A DNA stretch of 64,000 nt from Mesorhizobium sp. M00.F.Ca.ET.216.01.1.1 (GTDB lineage Bacteria > Pseudomonadota > Alphaproteobacteria > Rhizobiales > Rhizobiaceae). The DNA is taken from positions 1 through 64,000 of the forward strand of contig NZ_SADR02000025.1 of the NCBI RefSeq assembly GCF_004010325.2. Reading direction: 5' to 3'. Below, one piece after another: positions 25,357 through 34,122 of the stretch. The notes under the pieces were generated by a model, which was not told where the DNA came from, made no database searches, and saw only the letters and a list, made by a program, of their open reading frames with translations. The first letter of the stretch is position 1. The number at the start of each line of letters is the position of its first letter. A program made the translations under genes and the position numbers.

Positions 25357-26661
25357 TCAGTCAGTCAGGCCGTAGAGGCGTGTGCGAAACGCCACCTTGT
25401 CTTTCAAATATGTGGTTTTCAGAACGTCCACAACATGCGATCGCCAGGCGTCGCTGAAGCCGTCATAGTCCTTGTAGAAGCCCGGCTTGTTGAAGACGTA
25501 GCGCGAAACGAAGTCCTGCGGCACGAAATCCGAGATCAGCTGGTTGGTCAGCCAGGCATCGGGATGATCGGGCTTGGCCCGGATGACCAGGAAACGCTGC
25601 TGCGGCAACACGTCCTCGATCTTGAGATGGCCGAGCAGGGCGATCTCGCGCTTGGCGGCGTTGAGGAAGGGGAAGTTGCCGTCGGTGGTGATCAGGTCGG
25701 CATGGCCGTGGATCCAGGTCTGCAGCCAGACCTTGTCGACATCGGTCAGATTGCGGTCGGGTTCGGCGTCGCGGATCAGCGCCCGCACCACCATTTCGGC
25801 GCGATGCTCGAGATAGCCCGAGGTTTCAATCCAGGAGGCGCGCGGCAGTTCGATGCGGCCGGTGGCGGCGAGGAACTTGAACACCTTGTCGGCGTCGAGG
25901 ATCGACAGATAGCTCACCTGCCACGGCCGCGAGCGGCGGAAACCGGGTGCCGCCGGATCGCTGATCACCGTCGTCATGTCCGGGTCGACGAACACATAGA
26001 GCCCGCCGAAATGGCTGGTCCAATAGGCACTGTGGCGGAAGATCACCTGGTCCGGCACCAGCGCGTTCTCGCGGATGTCGCCGCAGATCTTGGCCAGCTC
26101 CACCATGCGCTGGAGCATGGCATTGTCGCGCCAGGCGTCGGGTTCCTGCTTCAGCCGGTCGACGAGCTTGCCGAGTTCGGCGGCCTTGCCGAGTACGTCC
26201 TCCGCCGACAGCACCTTGAACTCGACCTGGTTGATCGACAGCAGGTCCTCGATGTCGTTGACCTTGGGTACTGAATCCTCGATCTCGCCGTAGATGACAT
26301 CCTTAATGGTCAGCGCGTCGATGGCGCGCTGGTTCTTCGACATGAACTCGAACATCAGTTGCGAGGTATTGGAAAAGGCGGTGTGGACCACCGGAAGGTC
26401 GATCTGCGACGGCGTCAGGATGATGAAGCGGCGGTTGACCTCGTTGGGATCGAGATAGGCGTAATCGCCACACTCGTCGGCCACCTCAGGCGAAAAGCCG
26501 GTGCGGTCGATGTCGAAGCTTTTCAGCTTGGTCGGCTTCAGGCCGAAGGCGGCCATCGCCTTGTTGTAGCGCTGGATAAGATGCGGCTCTTCGATAGTCA
26601 GCAGCCGGCCGTAGATCAGCTCGTTCTCGCGCAGCAGATCGGGTTTCCGGGCGGGGGTCAT
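25357..26661 (-). CDS. Conserved protein of unknown function (DUF6638-like)
   Basis: The 434-aa soluble protein starts MTPARKPDLLRENELIYG. I recognise no catalytic motif. It contains acidic, Asp/Glu-rich stretches (IEDSVPKVNDIEDL) and a Trp/His-containing segment (KVWLQTWIHGHADLITTDG). I believe it belongs to DUF6638, but I cannot confirm that. It precedes the DUF2333 gene by 14 bp. On the other side the DUF559 cassette separates it from the AAA ATPase gene. Function is probably linked to those neighbours. Confidence 0.6.
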   Translation of the reverse strand: MTPARKPDLLRENELIYGRLLTIEEPHLIQRYNKAMAAFGLKPTKLKSFDIDRTGFSPEVADECGDYAYLDPNEVNRRFIILTPSQIDLPVVHTAFSNTSQLMFEFMSKNQRAIDALTIKDVIYGEIEDSVPKVNDIEDLLSINQVEFKVLSAEDVLGKAAELGKLVDRLKQEPDAWRDNAMLQRMVELAKICGDIRENALVPDQVIFRHSAYWTSHFGGLYVFVDPDMTTVISDPAAPGFRRSRPWQVSYLSILDADKVFKFLAATGRIELPRASWIETSGYLEHRAEMVVRALIRDAEPDRNLTDVDKVWLQTWIHGHADLITTDGNFPFLNAAKREIALLGHLKIEDVLPQQRFLVIRAKPDHPDAWLTNQLISDFVPQDFVSRYVFNKPGFYKDYDGFSDAWRSHVVDVLKTTYLKDKVAFRTRLYGLTD

Positions 26662-26701
26662 CTATGCTGCTCCAATGGGCTATCCAGAGAAGGATGTGGC
26701 G

Positions 26702-26764
26702 CAAACGCTGACGCCCCCCTCTCCCCGTTCTTCACGGGGAGAGGGGGAGGGTGAGGGGCAACGC
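26702..26764 (+). repeat. 63-bp palindromic repeat, left copy
   Basis: This copy contains arms CCCTCTCCCCGT and ACGGGGAGAGGG around the loop TCTTC. The whole 63 bp recurs inverted at 27188-27250 with 60 of 63 bases identical. It lies 40 bp beyond the start of the 434-aa gene. Such elements are common extragenic palindromes in proteobacteria. Confidence 0.85.
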
Positions 26765-26770
26765 GGACGG

Positions 26771-27187
26771 TCAAGGACATGTCTCCCCATAGCCTTTGGC
26801 GGCAATAAACCGAAGATCGTGCGTTTCGATATGGCGTTCGAGGCGGCCTCCGAGCGCGGCCAATATCGTTTCAAGCACTGCTTCTCGATCCTTCAACACG
26901 TCCACATTCCAAAAACGCAGGATCGACCAACCATGCGAGAAGATGAAGCGATCCCGGACCCGGTCATAATTGCTGTCGGCATGCTGGCTCCCTTCAACTT
27001 CGACAACAAGCTGGCACTCTCGGCAGGCGAAGTCGGCAAAATAGGAACCTTTTGGAAATTGCCGTACGAATTTGTGGCCGTTCAGCCTGCGGTCGCGCAA
27101 TTCCATCCAGAGTGCCGTTTCGGCATCGTTGTCCGATTGACGTAAGCGCCTTGCTCGCCTCGTTGTTTCGATTTCCGGTCCACGCAT
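26771..27187 (-). CDS. DUF559 PD-(D/E)XK endonuclease-like protein
   Basis: The 138-aa product has the DUF559/Vsr-like fold: the helix RRLRQSDNDAETALWMELRD, the RQFPKGSYFADFAC strand with catalytic Asp, and LVVEVEGSQH with the paired Glu. It ends with a long variable tail. Such proteins are putative DNA endonucleases and are often found near palindromic repeats. The ATG at 27187 directly abuts the right-hand repeat. The GAGGGG ribosome site (27194-27199) lies inside that repeat. An upstream reading through the repeat gives the low-complexity sequence TLTPPSPRSSRGEG and is not credible. Confidence 0.8.
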   Translation of the reverse strand: MRGPEIETTRRARRLRQSDNDAETALWMELRDRRLNGHKFVRQFPKGSYFADFACRECQLVVEVEGSQHADSNYDRVRDRFIFSHGWSILRFWNVDVLKDREAVLETILAALGGRLERHIETHDLRFIAAKGYGETCP

Positions 27188-27250
27188 GCGCTGCCCCTCA
27201 CCCTTACCCTCTCCCCGTGAAGAACGGGGAGAGGGGGGCGTCAGCGTTTG
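27188..27250 (-). repeat. 63-bp palindromic repeat, right copy
   Basis: This inverted copy of 26702-26764 differs at three bases. Besides its hairpin, its inner edge supplies the GAGGGG ribosome site of the DUF559 gene. Confidence 0.85.
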
Positions 27251-27321
27251 AGTCACGTCGTTCGGCATTGCGGTTGGAGCCTGTCCATGGCCAGAGAGGC
27301 ATTCGGGGATGAGGAAGAACT

Positions 27322-29232
27322 TCACGCATTCCACAGCCCCTTCTTCTTCATCTCCTCGATTTCGCGCACCGCGCGGTCACGCAGACGGGTGTCGCGGATC
27401 ATCGTCATCACCGCCGCATCGTCGGACTTGTCGGAATAGCGGAACTCCGAGTCGGCGTAGCGGTTGATCTCCTGCATGACCATGTCCATCGAGAACGGTC
27501 CGCGCAGTTCCTCGATCATCGCCTTCTTGTCGTCGTAGCTCTTGTGCATGAAGGCATCCGGCTTCTCGAACCATTCGTCGGGCAGTTCGATATCCATGGC
27601 GCGCATCTTAATCGCGTCGGTGACGTTCTTGATGGCGCGGCCGGTGAAGCGCGGCTCGGCGTCCTTGATCATATGCAGGTAGGTGCCGATGTCGGCCATC
27701 GATTTCGGTGCGCCATTCTCCTTCATGTAGCGCTCGTAGACCCGCATCAGCCCGTCTTCCTGCGGCTTCTCGTGCTCCTCATAGGCTTCCATCACGGCGC
27801 GCTGGATTTCTTGGGCGGCATAGAGCTTGTGGTCACCGAGCGGGATCTTGTGGTTCTTGCCGGCCAGCAGGACAAAGATGTCGATATAGTCGTCGCGGGT
27901 CTGCGGCCCGTCGACCATCCAGCGGGCGCCGGCGCGCTGGCGCAGCGCGTCATCGACGTTTTCGGGATAGTTGGAGAACATGCCGAAACAGCAGTTGCCG
28001 CGCACCACGGTGGTGGCACCGGCGAAGGCGTCCATCAGGACGCCGGTGATCTCCTGCTGGCCGGCCGACGCACGGTCGTCGGAGCGGCGCGCCGCCACCT
28101 GGTCGATGTCGTCGATGGTGCCGAAGCCGATGACGCGCGGGTTGAGCACATTGTTGATGAATTGGCGGCAGTTCTGGCCGGACTTGCCCTGATAGGACGA
28201 AATCTGGTCGACGCCGAAATTCTCATAGGCAAAGGGGTAGCCGGCGACCTGGCAGTAATTGCTGACGAGGCCAGCGATCATCTGGATCAGCGTCGTCTTG
28301 CCGGTGCCGGGCGCGCCGTCGCCGATGAAGGTGAACAGGAAGCCGCCGAGCTCGACGAAGGGGTTCAGCTCGCGCTCGAAATCGTAGGCCATCAGCATCT
28401 TGGCCAGCTTCACCGACTGGTATTTGGCGATGTGGTTGCCGACGACCTCTTCCGGCTTCTTGAACGTCATCACCAGCGGCTTCGAGCGCTTGCCGGGGGC
28501 GACATCGAAGCCGTCGAGAGTGAAGTCGTCGACGTCGATGCGGATATGCGCGTTCTCGAACGGACCGATGCCGTCGAAGCGGCCCTTTCGCGCCAAAAGC
28601 CCGTCGATGGCGATGCGGGCGAAGGCGCGGGCGCGGGTCATCAGGTCAGCATCGTCCGCCGAACCTGATATCGCCTTGTCGAGGCCGGCGACGATCGACT
28701 TCACCGCATCCTGTGGCGTGTCGAACAGGAAATCCGGCACCGGCGTGTCGTTCGGCGCCTCGCCGTCGCTGTCGATCAGCTGGAACAGGTAGGAGGCGAG
28801 GCTGAAGGCGGAAATATAGGCCGAGGCGGACAGCAGCTTCTTGAAGGTGGCGGCCTCGTCGCCTTCGAGCGGCGCGCGGGTGTTCTTGGCCTGCAGGCTT
28901 TCCAGGTCGGAACCTTCGGCGAAGACATCTGATATGGCCAGCGCAATCGCCAGCCCGCGCCGGGCGCGGAACAGAAGCGTGTGCTGCGGGATGGTCAGCA
29001 ACTGGTCGTCGGGATGGACGGCGGCGACGGTCTTGGAAAGCTCGACCTCGCGCGTGCGCCGCACCGAGCCGACCGATACGGTCGAGACGAAGCGGCGGTT
29101 GGTGCCAGCGAGCGCGGTGCCGGATTCGCGCGAAGGGTCTTCCAGCACGACGATGCGGGTGATGAAGCTCTGCGCGGTGGCGCGGTGCTTTTCGATTGCG
29201 GCTTCCGAGATCGTGGTCAGGCCGGTGTCCAT
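27322..29232 (-). CDS. AAA-family ATPase of unknown role
   Basis: The 636-aa soluble protein has a ~300-residue N-terminal region without a recognised domain. An AAA core follows, with Walker A GDGAPGTGKTT at about 304-314, a Walker B-like acidic run IDDID at about 373-377, and sensor/arginine-finger candidates in FSNYPENVDDALRQRAGARW (about 419-438). It ends in an Arg/Lys-rich helix. ATP-driven remodelling of a partner is the natural role. It lies in the same operon as a coiled-coil protein, a membrane-anchored protein and two unknown proteins. Those are likely substrates or partners. Family identity is not known to me. Confidence 0.75.
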   Translation of the reverse strand: MDTGLTTISEAAIEKHRATAQSFITRIVVLEDPSRESGTALAGTNRRFVSTVSVGSVRRTREVELSKTVAAVHPDDQLLTIPQHTLLFRARRGLAIALAISDVFAEGSDLESLQAKNTRAPLEGDEAATFKKLLSASAYISAFSLASYLFQLIDSDGEAPNDTPVPDFLFDTPQDAVKSIVAGLDKAISGSADDADLMTRARAFARIAIDGLLARKGRFDGIGPFENAHIRIDVDDFTLDGFDVAPGKRSKPLVMTFKKPEEVVGNHIAKYQSVKLAKMLMAYDFERELNPFVELGGFLFTFIGDGAPGTGKTTLIQMIAGLVSNYCQVAGYPFAYENFGVDQISSYQGKSGQNCRQFINNVLNPRVIGFGTIDDIDQVAARRSDDRASAGQQEITGVLMDAFAGATTVVRGNCCFGMFSNYPENVDDALRQRAGARWMVDGPQTRDDYIDIFVLLAGKNHKIPLGDHKLYAAQEIQRAVMEAYEEHEKPQEDGLMRVYERYMKENGAPKSMADIGTYLHMIKDAEPRFTGRAIKNVTDAIKMRAMDIELPDEWFEKPDAFMHKSYDDKKAMIEELRGPFSMDMVMQEINRYADSEFRYSDKSDDAAVMTMIRDTRLRDRAVREIEEMKKKGLWNA

Positions 29233-29256
29233 GAAGGATGCTCCGCGGTTTGACGG

Positions 29257-30402
29257 TCAGACGTCGCTGATGACCTGCCCTTTGGACAGGATGTGGACCT
29301 TGTAGCCCGAAAAAATTTTCTGTGCCTCGCCGGCGGCGTAGAGCGCCTGATAGGCCTCGTGCGGGATCAGTGCGTGGTTCTCGTAGCTCGAAACGCCCTG
29401 GCGCGCGGCTTCCAAATCGTCGGTGTTGATGAAGAATTCCTGCGTCGACTTCTCGCTGGAAAACAACCCTTTGCGGCCGGGCTTCTCGGCCTTCGAATAG
29501 ATTTCCTGGATGGTCCAGGTCAGCAGCCAGGCGTTTTCCGGCTTGCGCACCTTGTCCAGCACTTCCGTTACCGTCGAATTGTTGTCGGTGATCCCTGCCG
29601 AATAGAAGGGGCCGAGCACGACGCGGCGCAGCTGCTTGGGATGCAGCGGCTCGAAATCCTTGTCGAGATTCACCGCGATGGTCGCCGGCGACAGCGCGTA
29701 GGCGGAGTTCTTTTCGGTGAAATCGTCGAAGCGATGTGCGAGCTCGGGATTGAGCAAGCCGTCGACAGGCAGCGGAATGTCGACCGTTTCGTTGAGCTTG
29801 CCGCCGCTGTCGACGAGCTGCCGGATCATGTCTTCGGAGGAATCCTCCACCGTCACGATATAGACCAGCGGCAGGTTGGCGCTGCCGTCGAAGCAGGCCC
29901 AATGGACCAGATAATAAGGCCGCAACGTCTTCGGGTTGACTGAGACCTTTGCCGTCTGCGCCAGCGTGAACGGACCGAAAGTCGTCTCGCTCCTGACGTC
30001 TTCCAGGTAGAGCCGCTCGGCCATCGACTTCTGCAGCGCCTCCGGAAACTCCTTGTGGCGCAGGATGAAGTCGGCCATCTCCTCGCGCAACTCACCGGCC
30101 TGCGGGATGTTGGCGAGGCGGCTGTCGGCCTGGCGGCGGTCGTTTTCCAGTTCAAGCAGGTTCTGGAAGACTGGAAAGCCGCTTTCGGCGCGCGAGATGC
30201 GGAACGTCTCCATGAAGCCGAGGCGGTTGCGCCAGCAGGAAAATGACTTGTCCAGCCGCGCAATGTATTCGGCGACGATCTTGGCAACGATGCCGTGCCG
30301 GTAGAGCGGCGAGCGATCGTCGCGCATGAACACTTCGAGACCGCTAAGTGCGGCCGTGATCGCCGAGAAATAGCGTGCCGCCGCTTCGTTTTCAGGGGTC
30401 AT
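29257..30402 (-). CDS. Conserved protein of unknown function in the AAA/coiled-coil operon
   Basis: The 381-aa soluble product begins MTPENEAAARYFSAITAALS. Helical N-terminal segments (FMRDDRSPLYRHGIVAKIVA, then DFILRHKEFPEALQKSM) precede a beta-rich middle with ACFDGSANLPLVYIVTVED. I see no known motif, signal peptide or membrane segment. It lies between the AAA ATPase (24-bp gap) and the coiled-coil protein (29-bp gap), so it is very probably co-transcribed. The nature of the gene is unknown to me. Confidence 0.65.
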   Translation of the reverse strand: MTPENEAAARYFSAITAALSGLEVFMRDDRSPLYRHGIVAKIVAEYIARLDKSFSCWRNRLGFMETFRISRAESGFPVFQNLLELENDRRQADSRLANIPQAGELREEMADFILRHKEFPEALQKSMAERLYLEDVRSETTFGPFTLAQTAKVSVNPKTLRPYYLVHWACFDGSANLPLVYIVTVEDSSEDMIRQLVDSGGKLNETVDIPLPVDGLLNPELAHRFDDFTEKNSAYALSPATIAVNLDKDFEPLHPKQLRRVVLGPFYSAGITDNNSTVTEVLDKVRKPENAWLLTWTIQEIYSKAEKPGRKGLFSSEKSTQEFFINTDDLEAARQGVSSYENHALIPHEAYQALYAAGEAQKIFSGYKVHILSKGQVISDV

Positions 30403-30431
30403 GCAGCGAGCCTCAAGGAACAGTACGGCAA

Positions 30432-31520
30432 TTACGACTGCACGTAATTAGCCGAATTGTGCTTCTTCATCACCTCGTCGAAGCGGCGGGCGAAAGCATC
30501 GTCGGCCAGCTTCTTGCGGCGCTGGATATCGGCGGTGGCCACCATGTTCTTCTCGTGCATTTCCAGAAGGTCGCCAATGTGCTTCTGCGAGGCGGCGCCG
30601 ATGCCGGCCATGGTCTCTTCGGCGGTGTTGTCGACCTGGCTGCCCAGCGTGTTGATTTTGTGGGCGACATCCTGCTGGGCCGCGGTCTTCAGCGAGTCTT
30701 CCAGTGCCTTGTAGAGCACGATGCGCTGCTCGGTATCGATGCTCAGCTTGTTGATCAGCGTCGACTGCGCTGCGATCTGGTTGTTGAGCGAATCGACGAA
30801 GGTCTGAAACATCGAGGTGTAGCGTTCCAGCGTCTGGCTCTCAGCCAGCAGTTCCTGCTCCTTGGCCTGCTTCTCGTTGTACTCGGTGGCCAGTTTCGAG
30901 CGCTCGCCCTCGAGCTGCGTACGCTCCTTCTGGCTGGTCGAGGCAGCGATCTTGTTCTCGATGTCGAGCAGCATCGGATTGAGCTCTTCGATGCGCTTCT
31001 GCACCGCTTCGAGGTTGGACATGGTGGTCTTGCGGCGCTCGATCACTTGCGACAGGCTGGTCTCGGAAGTCTTGTAGCGCTGATCGAGAACCTGCTTCTG
31101 GGCCTTGAGGATGCCGACGATGGTGTCGGACTTGGCCAGAAGCTCCTGCAGATTGCCGGCCAGCGACATGTTGCGCACGCGGTCGGTGCGCATGCGCTGC
31201 TTGCGCTGCAACGAGAACACGCCGATGAAATTTTCCCAGCCGGTGTAGTTCTTCATGCTCTCGAATTCGGCGCCGAAGACGTTGGTCGCGTCCTCCAGCC
31301 CGATAATGAGGTCGGCGATGTTGCCTTCCATCACCTTCTGCTGCTTCAGCACATCCTCGATGCGGGCATTCTCGATGTCGAAATTGGCGTCGCCGATCTT
31401 CTTGTCGGCCTTGGCGAGGGTGTCGAGCACGGTGCCGGACTGCTCGATCTTGGTGCGCATGTCCTGCACGACCTGCTTGGTCTTGGCAATTTCGGCATCG
31501 AAATTCTGCAGTGTCGCCAT
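30432..31520 (-). CDS. Long coiled-coil protein, first gene of the AAA operon
   Basis: The 362-aa product is almost entirely helical with heptad-like runs, such as AEIAKTKQVVQDMRTKIEQS at the N-terminus and NLEAVQKRIEELNPMLLDIE in the middle. A basic segment SLQRKQRMRTDRVRNMS near residue 115 could contact membrane or nucleic acid. It has no transmembrane segment. The architecture recalls TelA/KlaA or PspA/ESCRT-III-type helical scaffolds, which is only a resemblance. The start at 31520 (MATLQNFDAEI) follows GGAGG-like bases. An in-frame ATG at 31544 is possible. Confidence 0.68.
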   Translation of the reverse strand: MATLQNFDAEIAKTKQVVQDMRTKIEQSGTVLDTLAKADKKIGDANFDIENARIEDVLKQQKVMEGNIADLIIGLEDATNVFGAEFESMKNYTGWENFIGVFSLQRKQRMRTDRVRNMSLAGNLQELLAKSDTIVGILKAQKQVLDQRYKTSETSLSQVIERRKTTMSNLEAVQKRIEELNPMLLDIENKIAASTSQKERTQLEGERSKLATEYNEKQAKEQELLAESQTLERYTSMFQTFVDSLNNQIAAQSTLINKLSIDTEQRIVLYKALEDSLKTAAQQDVAHKINTLGSQVDNTAEETMAGIGAASQKHIGDLLEMHEKNMVATADIQRRKKLADDAFARRFDEVMKKHNSANYVQS

Positions 31521-31768
31521 AGGGACCTCCCGCTTCGGCATCACGTCGCTGGTTGCGAACAGCGGCGAATATATGTGGGGCCTCAGGGGATTGAAAGACG
31601 GCAGATGTGGGACGGCACGAAAACAAAAGGTTTCGTTCTGCTCTTGAAAGGCAATGGAGCCGTGGTCTTGGCGTGACTACCGGGCCGGCGTGCTGCACTT
31701 CAATTGCGGTTGGACTTTTGGCAGCCGGCGCGACAATCGTATGCACTCTTCCAGCCTGGGGATGCGGC

Positions 31769-32158
31769 TCAGGGCTTTGGGTCGGCTTTCAGATAAGCGA
31801 TGACGTTGGCAATGTCGGCGTCGTTGGTCAGCCCGGTGAAGCCCATCTTGTTGCCGGGGACCGTCAGCTTGGGCGCGCTCAGATATTGCGCAAGATTCGC
31901 TTCGTCCCAGACAAGGCCGGCAGCGCCGGCGTCCTTCATCACCTGCGAATAGCTGCCGAGGAAGCTTTCAGCCGTGCCGGCGGTGCGGCCGACGACACCC
32001 AGCAGATGCGGGCCGATCTTGTCGCGGTCGCTCGCCGCCTCGTGGCAGGCGATGCATCTATTGAAGACCTTCTTGCCGAGCGCGGCGTCGCCGCCGGCAT
32101 GCGCGGCAAGGATGCCGGCAAGGAAAAAGACACCGGCGGACGAAACGGCTCGAAGCAT
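31769..32158 (-). CDS. Cytochrome c family protein, c2/c550-like
   Basis: The 129-aa protein has a signal peptide (residues 1-21). One c-type haem site is CIACH, with a distal Met in GNKMGFTG. The pattern KKVFNRCIACHEAASDRDKIGPHL is typical of periplasmic class I cytochromes c. It would carry single electrons between membrane complexes. The gene stands alone on its strand, 34 bp from thymidine kinase and 248 bp from the coiled-coil gene. Confidence 0.88.
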   Translation of the reverse strand: MLRAVSSAGVFFLAGILAAHAGGDAALGKKVFNRCIACHEAASDRDKIGPHLLGVVGRTAGTAESFLGSYSQVMKDAGAAGLVWDEANLAQYLSAPKLTVPGNKMGFTGLTNDADIANVIAYLKADPKP

Positions 32159-32192
32159 GGCGGACTCCCGGCTGGCTCTGGCTGGTGCCTTT

Positions 32193-32804
32193 TCAGGCCT
32201 TGGTGAAGCCGATGAAATCGTCGGGCGCTGCGCGGCCTATTTCCTCTTCCCAGTGGCGGCGGCACAGCGAGACATAGACATCCTTGCCGATCGCCACCTG
32301 CTCGCCCTGCCTCGCCACCTTGCCGTCCGGACCGAGGCGCACGACCATCGTCGCCTTGCGGCCGCAGCGGCAGATGGTGCGCACTTCGCGCAGGTCGTCG
32401 GCAATGGCCAAAAGCGCGCGCGAGCCGGAAAACAGCTTGCCCTGGAAATCGGTGCGCAGGCCGTAGCACATGACCGGGATGTCCAGCCGGTCGGCGATAC
32501 GGGCAAGCTGCCACACCTGCTCCTCTTCGAGGAACTGCGCCTCGTCGACGAAGACGCAATGGACGGTCGTGTGATCGTGATGCTCTGCCACACGGGCAAA
32601 CAGATCGTCGCCGTCGCGGAAAATCTCGGCCTGGGTCTCCAGCCCGATGCGCGACGAGATCAGCCCGGTGTCGCCCTTGCGATAGTGGCCGGCGACGAAC
32701 AGCATCGTCGTCATGCCGCGCTCGCGATAATTGTAGGACGCCTGCAGCAGCATCGTCGTCTTGCCGGCATTCATCGTCGCATAATGGAAATAAAGCTTGG
32801 CCAT
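32193..32804 (-). CDS. tdk: Thymidine kinase
   Basis: The 203-aa enzyme phosphorylates thymidine with ATP for nucleotide salvage. The P-loop YATMNAGKTTMLLQA, the DEA segment CVFVDEAQFLEEEQ, the lid Cys cluster (RTICRCGRKATMV, then LCRRHWEEE) for structural zinc and the nucleoside-binding YGLRTDFQG are all intact. Length and motifs are those of bacterial type II Tdk. It overlaps no neighbour and lies between cytochrome c and choX. Confidence 0.95.
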   Translation of the reverse strand: MAKLYFHYATMNAGKTTMLLQASYNYRERGMTTMLFVAGHYRKGDTGLISSRIGLETQAEIFRDGDDLFARVAEHHDHTTVHCVFVDEAQFLEEEQVWQLARIADRLDIPVMCYGLRTDFQGKLFSGSRALLAIADDLREVRTICRCGRKATMVVRLGPDGKVARQGEQVAIGKDVYVSLCRRHWEEEIGRAAPDDFIGFTKA

Positions 32805-33022
32805 GCTGCCCTTTTAAGCCGACTTGTCCCGGCGCGGGGAGGGGGCGCCAGCTCATTCCACCAAAAAAGCGGCAAACGTGTCGCTGATCGGCCAGCCCGC
32901 GCCGTTGATCGTGATTGCCTTAGTGCTTGAAACCGCACCAGAATGGTGTTTGGCTGACGAAACAAGGCGGTAACAAAAACCGTAACTTCGCTTCGCCAAA
33001 GAATTGAAATGGGAGAACATTT

Positions 33023-33958
33023 ATGTCGCGCATGAATTCCTTCGTCGCAGGCCTCGGCCTGGCGGCTTTCCTGTCCACCAGTGCAGCCTTTGCCGGCGAT
33101 CCGGAAAGCTGCAAGACGGTGCGACTTTCCGATGTCGGCTGGACCGACATCCAGGCGACGACCGGGCTTGCTTCGGTGCTGCTTACCGCGCTCGGCTACG
33201 AGCCGCAGGTGATCCAGCTTTCGGTGCCGGTGACTTATGCGTCGCTGAAGAACAAGGACCTCGACGTCTTCCTCGGCAACTGGATGCCGTCGATGACCAA
33301 CGATATCAAGGACTACACGGCTGACGGCTCGGTCGAGACCGTCAGTGAAAACCTCGGTGGTGCTGGCTACGGCATCGTTGTGCCAAACTATGTCGCGGAC
33401 GCCGGCGTCAAGACGCTGACCGACCTTGGCAAGTTCAAGGACAAGTTCGACGGCAAGATCTACGGCATCGAGGCTGGCAATGACGGCAACCGCATCATCC
33501 TCGACATGATCAAGAACCCGGCGGACAATCTCGAAGGTTTCGAACTGGTCGAATCCTCGGAGGCCGGCATGCTGACGCAGGCCGAGCAGTCGATGAAGAA
33601 CAATGAGTGGATCGCCTTCCTCGGCTGGACGCCGCATCCGGTGATGGGCGCCATGAAGATCACCTATCTCGAGGGCATGGGCGACAGCGGCTTCGGCGCC
33701 GCCACCGTGCATACCAATGTCCGCAAGGGCTACATGGCCGAGTGCCCGAATGTCGGCAAGTTCATCGCCAATTTGAAGTTCAACCTGGACATGGAAGGCG
33801 AGATGATGGACGCGATCCTCAAGGGCGGCGACGCCAACACGGTCGCGACCGACTGGCTGAAGAAGCATCCCGACGCGGTCACTCCCTGGATCGCAGGCGT
33901 GACCACCTTCGACGGCGGTGACGCGGCTGCGGCGGTCAAGACCGCGCTCGGAAGCTGA
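33023..33958 (+). CDS. choX: Choline ABC transporter substrate-binding protein ChoX
   Basis: The 311-aa periplasmic binding protein has a signal peptide of about 25 residues and belongs to the glycine-betaine/choline type (OpuAC). The aromatic-box segments VPVTYASLKNKDLDVFLGNW, then EWIAFLGWTPHPVMGAMKITY, fit the cation-pi cage of ChoX. It captures choline for the inner-membrane transporter. GGGAGA precedes the ATG. choW follows after 239 bp containing a palindrome and a terminator-like hairpin, so choX can be made in excess. The choXWV order is typical of rhizobia. Confidence 0.9.
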   Translation: MSRMNSFVAGLGLAAFLSTSAAFAGDPESCKTVRLSDVGWTDIQATTGLASVLLTALGYEPQVIQLSVPVTYASLKNKDLDVFLGNWMPSMTNDIKDYTADGSVETVSENLGGAGYGIVVPNYVADAGVKTLTDLGKFKDKFDGKIYGIEAGNDGNRIILDMIKNPADNLEGFELVESSEAGMLTQAEQSMKNNEWIAFLGWTPHPVMGAMKITYLEGMGDSGFGAATVHTNVRKGYMAECPNVGKFIANLKFNLDMEGEMMDAILKGGDANTVATDWLKKHPDAVTPWIAGVTTFDGGDAAAAVKTALGS

Positions 33959-33990
33959 GCCGACTTGCGTTCGGCATGACCGGACCCGCA

Positions 33991-34028
33991 CATGACCCCG
34001 AAAATCGGAATCGATTTTCGGGGTCATG
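33991..34028. repeat. Perfect 17-bp-arm palindrome between choX and choW
   Basis: CATGACCCCGAAAATCG is followed by a GAAT loop and its exact reverse complement. It is the best palindrome in the window and resembles a dispersed rhizobial repeat. As RNA it could stabilise the choX end of the message. Confidence 0.8.
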
Positions 34029-34088
34029 CGCAAAATCAAGGTGCTGCAGCATCCTTCGCGCGTCCAAGAGGACGCGCGGCGCTGTAGC

Positions 34089-34122
34089 AAGGGCAGCCAT
34101 CTCAGAAAGGGCTGCCCTTTTT
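34089..34122 (+). terminator. Rho-independent terminator-like hairpin between choX and choW
   Basis: AAGGGCAGCC pairs with GGCTGCCCTT and is followed by TTT. Placed between choX and choW, it would give partial termination and favour binding protein over permease. Confidence 0.75.

Larger units (their letters stand above)
26702..27250. mobile_element. Candidate cassette: DUF559 nuclease between inverted palindromic repeats
   Basis: A 549-bp unit has 63-bp inverted copies of a palindromic element at its ends and one nuclease gene inside. It sits in a 660-bp gap of an operon whose other gaps are 14, 24 and 29 bp, suggesting insertion. I see no transposase, and no target duplication is evident. 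It may be a non-autonomous element or simply a nuclease gene between two repeats. Confidence 0.45.

Noticed and set aside
26702..27250. CRISPR-like array
   Set aside because: There are only two copies, inverted, with a gene between them. No spacer structure is present.
27188..27334. N-terminal extension of the DUF559 nuclease through the repeat
   Set aside because: The added residues are a translation of the palindromic repeat (TPPSPRSSRGEG). The ribosome site next to ATG 27187 fits the shorter protein.
30432..31520. Coiled-coil protein as a definite tellurite-resistance (TelA) protein
   Set aside because: The helical layout is similar, but I could not find TelA-specific motifs by eye, so I call it only a resemblance.
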